Source: Glandiceps talaboti
Lineage: Eukaryota > Hemichordata > Enteropneusta > Spengelidae
NCBI RefSeq assembly: GCF_964340395.1
Contig: NC_135553.1
Span: forward strand, 17,823,501 to 17,865,000
Length of the DNA: 41,500 nucleotides
Direction of reading: 5' to 3'
Shown here: piece by piece, positions 30,334-41,500 of the stretch
Numbering within the stretch: position 1 is the stretch's first letter
Layout of the letters: each line of letters opens with the position of its first letter
The notes under the pieces: model-generated
Database searches by the model: none
Told to the model about the DNA's origin: nothing
What the model saw: the letters and a program-made list of their open reading frames with translations, nothing else
Made by a program: the position numbers and the translations under genes

Positions 30334-32481
30334 AGCTATAAAAATTTATGCTGCAGAGAACAACTGCGATGTGAAATTCCTTTCAAGAAGTATTCCAAAG
30401 TAATTATGATCGGAGAAATGATAGCTTTATTTGAAATAAAAAATTCGTTAGCCCACCTTATCATTGAAAGATCTTGAAGTCTACTCAAACGTTTAGTGAT
30501 AGTATATAATTCGGTTTTGTAGTCAATGACATTATCTTTTGGAAGATATCCAACAGGTGTGGTGTGGCTTATGCAGTCTTATGAAAGTTGGTTGCCTTAG
30601 GGAGTCTAATGGAGTAGTTTAGAAGGAAATCAGAGCAAATAAAGGTATACAACGAATGATTGCATGTATCATGCAAAACGTAGGAGATCAATCAATAATC
30701 TCTAATTAATCTTTTCGTCACTTTGTTTTGTTGCATACACAGAGTCAAAACACACATGTAAACTTGTATTGAAGGGTTCAGAAATCAAGCCGCAGTACGA
30801 ACTTATTAATTTATGACGAAGAAGGGTGTGGCGTCATAATCCATATCAATATTTCAATATTTATATCTGCACGTTGGCAATAACTTTTTTCAAATTTCTA
30901 TTAACTAAATTTGCCAACTTGTTGGTAACACTTCTATTTTAACTCTCGGGAAGGTATATATGCAGTACGTCATTTAGAGCATAGACCCTACACGAGAGAG
31001 GGCGCACTATTAACCCGTCTATTGTTGCCAACCGAAATAAACACAGCATCGCACACTTCATTGAGAGAATGCCAAGTAAATGAGGTAGGTCAAAGGTTAA
31101 TCAAACCCACCGCCAGAAGGAGTATAAGGCTTCAGCAATGCTTTAGTGAGTTACTTTACACTGAATGCTTTAATGCCACAACACAATATAAGGCAAATTC
31201 AATTATGAATTCGTTCACCAGTTGCCAAGGAAGCAATTCTCGAAGGGACGGGAACTATAGGTGCTAGTTCATCATAATGTATGTACAATAAAGTGGCGAT
31301 GTTTCCGACCAAATTCATTTGACGATCAATTTTACATGTTTCTAAATTTTGATGGCTTTTCTTGCCTCGGTACCCTTTCCTACTTCGATGAAGTGATGAC
31401 GTAATTAAATGTCACCAAACGTTATATGGTTTCTGATGGTGTTTTTTTTCAGTATGTACACTCTGGTAATGAGAGCCAAACTACACTGTGTATCCATCAA
31501 CCAAAGAAATTATTGTAGATAAGCTTTTTAGATTAAATACAGCTATATTTTGCACTATATTTCTAAGTTTGATTAGTTTTAGTATGACGAAAATGAAATA
31601 TGGAATTCAAGATAACTGCATCAACTTAAATTACTAGATATAAATTTGTTCATTGTTGAAATGGAAAATATTGCTTAAGGCCATCGAGGAATACTTCATT
31701 CAGTTCCATCCGTCAGTGATGATAGAAGTCTTTAAAATACAAGAATCACATCAACTTCATTATTTAGTTACAAAGACTGAGTGACATTTAGGACTGTCCC
31801 AATTTTAAAAAAGAATCTCTGATAAAAGATGGCTTCTGACATAAAATTGTTATTCAAATAACAATTACCAAGCACTGATTTCCCTTGTCGAAAACTACAT
31901 ACGATACGTTAGTACAATCGAAATGAGTTCCACGCACGTGTGAGGAAATTTACAAAATCGTTACGATGGTACAAATAAAGTGTTGTGTATATTTCACATG
32001 ACTTTAATATCATAGACTAAATGACATTTCATGAAATAGGGACTACCATTAGAGTACATTTTCCCCTCGACATTAAGTTCTTGTGAATGTAGATATTTCT
32101 TCTAAATGTGTCTATAGACAGCGAGGCTATTACTGGCAATGTACGAGGTGTTATATTATCACTTAAATGGATAAAAGAATGAAAAATTATATTATCATTT
32201 GGAATGAGACAAAATGATAAGATGCGTAATTAGACTGTAGTATAGAGGATAACATGGCGTGCACTTTTAATGGGTTTTCACCAAATACGGATACTGGACA
32301 AACTCACCGGATGTAATATTGTCGAGATGACACCAACAACAATGAGATTGAAAAGATGGTAGTCGTAAATGGTACTTCCGTCCTAAGAAAATTTTATGAC
32401 GATATGAAAATACAATGAATTAACTTTATAGAGTAATCATCAATTGGTCTGCTGATGAATTGATTGATTAATTGAATGAAT

Positions 32482-32524
<43 letters not shown>

Positions 32525-33940
32525 TGATTGACAGACTGTTCGTTTAAAGCATCGACCGAATTGAATATCTGTCTGCTGACCTACTGGTTAATTGGTAAAT
32601 TTATTGATTGATTTACCGCTTGATGATTTGGTTTGTGTTTGCAACAATTCATTGACGAATAGAGATCAAATAACAACACAATGACAACTATTGTACAAGC
32701 ACAATGATTTATGACTATGAATGACTGCATTGTTGGCTGACTGGCCTGTCCATTAGCTCATCAGTAATTCATTTATTTTTGTTGTTTACTGTTTGGTCGA
32801 TAGATTGGCTTAGCTTTGGATATTAAAATGTATAGCAAATTGGTAAATGAAAGTTGGATTAAATAATTCTTTTTCAACGGGGAGTTCCCAGTTCATGTTT
32901 TATTTTTACTTTATTTTTGAATTGTTCGATATGAAAATATCAAATTACTGAGCCACTCATCAATAATCGCATGCATTCTTACGCTTTTAAAAAACATTGT
33001 ATGAATATTCACATTGATAGTATAGGGCAGATTTGTGATGTAATCCCCAATTTCAAATTCTTATTACCATGACAACCTTCTAAGAGAAAACACACTTTGC
33101 AATCTCATTGTGACGCATGCGACGCGTTGAAGCAATGCCTACACATGCGCACACTAGTCAGAGAATTAACCGGTTCTTGCGGAGGATTCACTTGATTTAT
33201 TAGAACACAGTAAACACCGCCTGGTGCAAGTCTGGTGTATTGATGCTGATTTTGATACATGGGGAAACGAGTTGGACTCTAGCCATCATTTACGAACATG
33301 ACGAGGGCAAACATCGCTGTGTGAATTTCCTGAAGGTAATGATAATTTACAATTGTTGTTTTAATTGTGAGCCTTTACTTGACTAATTGACTGAAATTTG
33401 GAGAGCACTACTGCGTTCGGCTAAATCCTAGCTTACTCTTCGTATGTAGCATCAATCGTGGTAATAACCTCCCACCGGATCAGGTCATATGTCTTTGTAT
33501 TCAAGCGAGCTTTCTATATAATAGTGAAATAACAAAAGCGGCGATAAAAAAATGAAAAAGGCTGGAAATAATTTGATTTATCAAAGACATGTTTACTAAC
33601 GCTTGGTGAAAAAAACCGTATCGACTCAAAATACGATCGTTTTAGCGAGACTGAATTACAGTTTGCGTTTTAAACAGTCCCAGAAGTATCTTATATAACT
33701 GGATGTCGCCTTGTTAATTTACTCGTCATCTAATGGTGTAGTAAAAGATACACTAAACAGTGTACTCATATTATATAAACTGTCCTCTCAGTAACATAGT
33801 CGAAAACTATACAATATTACAGTAACAACACCATTTTAAAGGGGAAATTCTACTTTTTTTCACAAGCAACGAGTTGGAAATGAAGAGAACGAAACAGACA
33901 GCTAATCAAAATGACTGTTATCATACTTTTGTCCATGCTC
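30334..33940. other. Unique region upstream of the array, no gene recognised
   Basis: Outside the duplication. A plus-strand TATATA near 30955, an 81-codon frame at 31022-31267 and a donor-like GAGGTAGGT near 31082 could mark a first exon, but there is no protein match or second exon. The stretch 33118-33340, richer in CpG and ending CTGAAGGTAATG, could likewise be a 5' exon. Neither is called. Confidence 0.4.
32483..32524. repeat. (ACAG)n microsatellite
   Basis: About 10 units, preceded by GATT/GAAT variants. Confidence 0.95.
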
Positions 33941-33942
33941 AG

Positions 33943-33997
33943 TATACATACATACATACATACATACATACATACATACATACATACATACATACAT
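33943..33997. repeat. (CATA)n microsatellite
   Basis: About 13 units, the same motif as at 262 and 4706. Confidence 0.95.
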
Positions 33998-40845
<6,848 letters not shown>

Positions 40846-41197
40846 TTAAAGTGGCCATATGAGGATTGGGTCTTTATTTTAGGTTTTTAATTTATAAAAC
40901 AATTTTATCATGGCCTACTTCCTACTTGAAAAAAACAATGTAAAACAACATAGACCAAGTCTGTGTCTGTAACTCAATACATTGCAAAATGTTAAAATAT
41001 GTGTAAAATAGTTTGTCATTATCAGTGCAATAACAGACATTTTACACATTCATTAATTAATCTTTTGTAATGTATTGAGTTAGAAACAAGAACTTTGCAT
41101 ACGTTGTTTCACACTGATAGGGAGCCATGACAAAATTGTTTTATAAATTAAAAATATAAAAATAAATACCTAATCCTCATCCGTATGTTCACTTTAA
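40846..41197. mobile_element. TTAA-flanked foldback MITE
   Basis: The outer arms AGTGGCCATATGAGGATT and AATCCTCATCCGTATG...CACT, then TTTTTAATTTATAAAACAATTTT and its complement, are inverted. An inner pair (ACTCAATACATTGCAAAA and TTTTGTAATGTATTGAGT) folds again. TTAA lies at 40846-40849 and 41194-41197. No coding capacity. Confidence 0.7.
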
Positions 41198-41384
41198 CAC
41201 AAGAACGTGATAAAAACAATTTGTCATATCTAACATTATATGTTCATGTATTTTAAGCATTGCTAATTTTATAGATTGTGACAGCACTGGACAACTAACG
41301 CAGACAAAACAAATTACACAAATTCAATTGTCATTTCAAATGGATTTCGAAGAATAATGCGTGTGACATAATATTTGACGGTCA

Positions 41385-41500
41385 ACATGCTTCATAGTGT
41401 AATTTGATGGTCAGTATATTCAGTACAGGATGATTTGTGGTCAGTATACACAGTATAGGATGATTTGGTGGTTAGTATACACAGTATAGGATGATTTGGT
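41385..41500. repeat. 31-bp minisatellite running off the right edge
   Basis: At least three units of GGTCAGTATACACAGTATAG then GATGATTTGGT; the leftmost is most diverged. Confidence 0.9.

Noticed and set aside
31022-31267. 81-codon plus-strand frame after a TATATA motif
   Set aside because: No recognised protein, no second exon and no duplicate to test it.

Overview
This window is nuclear DNA of an intron-rich animal. It has short spliced exons with canonical donors and acceptors, many tri- and tetranucleotide microsatellites, minisatellites and small foldback elements, and no bacterial features. A marine invertebrate (lancelet, hemichordate or mollusc-like) would fit, but the sequence alone does not fix the species.

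The recognisable genes are a head-to-tail array of three microsomal cytochrome P450 genes of clan 2 (CYP1/CYP17/CYP2-like), all on the minus strand. The rightmost, copy B (exons from 29382 down to 21253), and the middle, copy A (16852 down to 8003), are complete. Each has a non-coding first exon followed by nine coding exons that join without frameshift or stop into a 505-residue protein. By hand comparison the two proteins differ at 13 positions (about 97% identical). The leftmost, copy 0, shows only coding exons 1 and 2 (1799 down to 1048) and runs off the left edge; it is a more diverged relative with the same exon phases.

Copies A and B lie in a tandem segmental duplication: about 4706-17890 matches about 19248-30333, with an unrelated 1.4-kb spacer between. 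Comparing the copies dates the other events. Copy A alone carries a 254-bp solo LTR, a 387-bp foldback element and a 197-bp palindromic element; each has target-site duplications and copy B keeps the matching empty site. A 293-bp piece of the 5'UTR intron is inverted between the copies. A TATA box in copy A is lost or absent in copy B through a 3-bp difference, and a poly(A) hexamer downstream of copy A is missing in copy B. Both copies use the same GC-AG intron, and both carry a 53-bp minisatellite of more than 20 units in intron 5 whose unit contains an antioxidant-response-like motif.

Other regions: 1806-4705 holds a short decayed LTR element and otherwise nothing recognised; 17891-19247 has no recognised feature; 30334-41500 (11 kb upstream of the array) has no gene I can recognise, only microsatellites, a hairpin, a TTAA-flanked foldback element and a 31-bp minisatellite that leaves the window.

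The three enzymes are probably ER-anchored monooxygenases needing NADPH-P450 reductase. Substrates cannot be read from the sequence. The main interest is how recently duplicated P450 genes have diverged in promoter, 5'UTR intron, heme loop and 3' end while keeping open frames.
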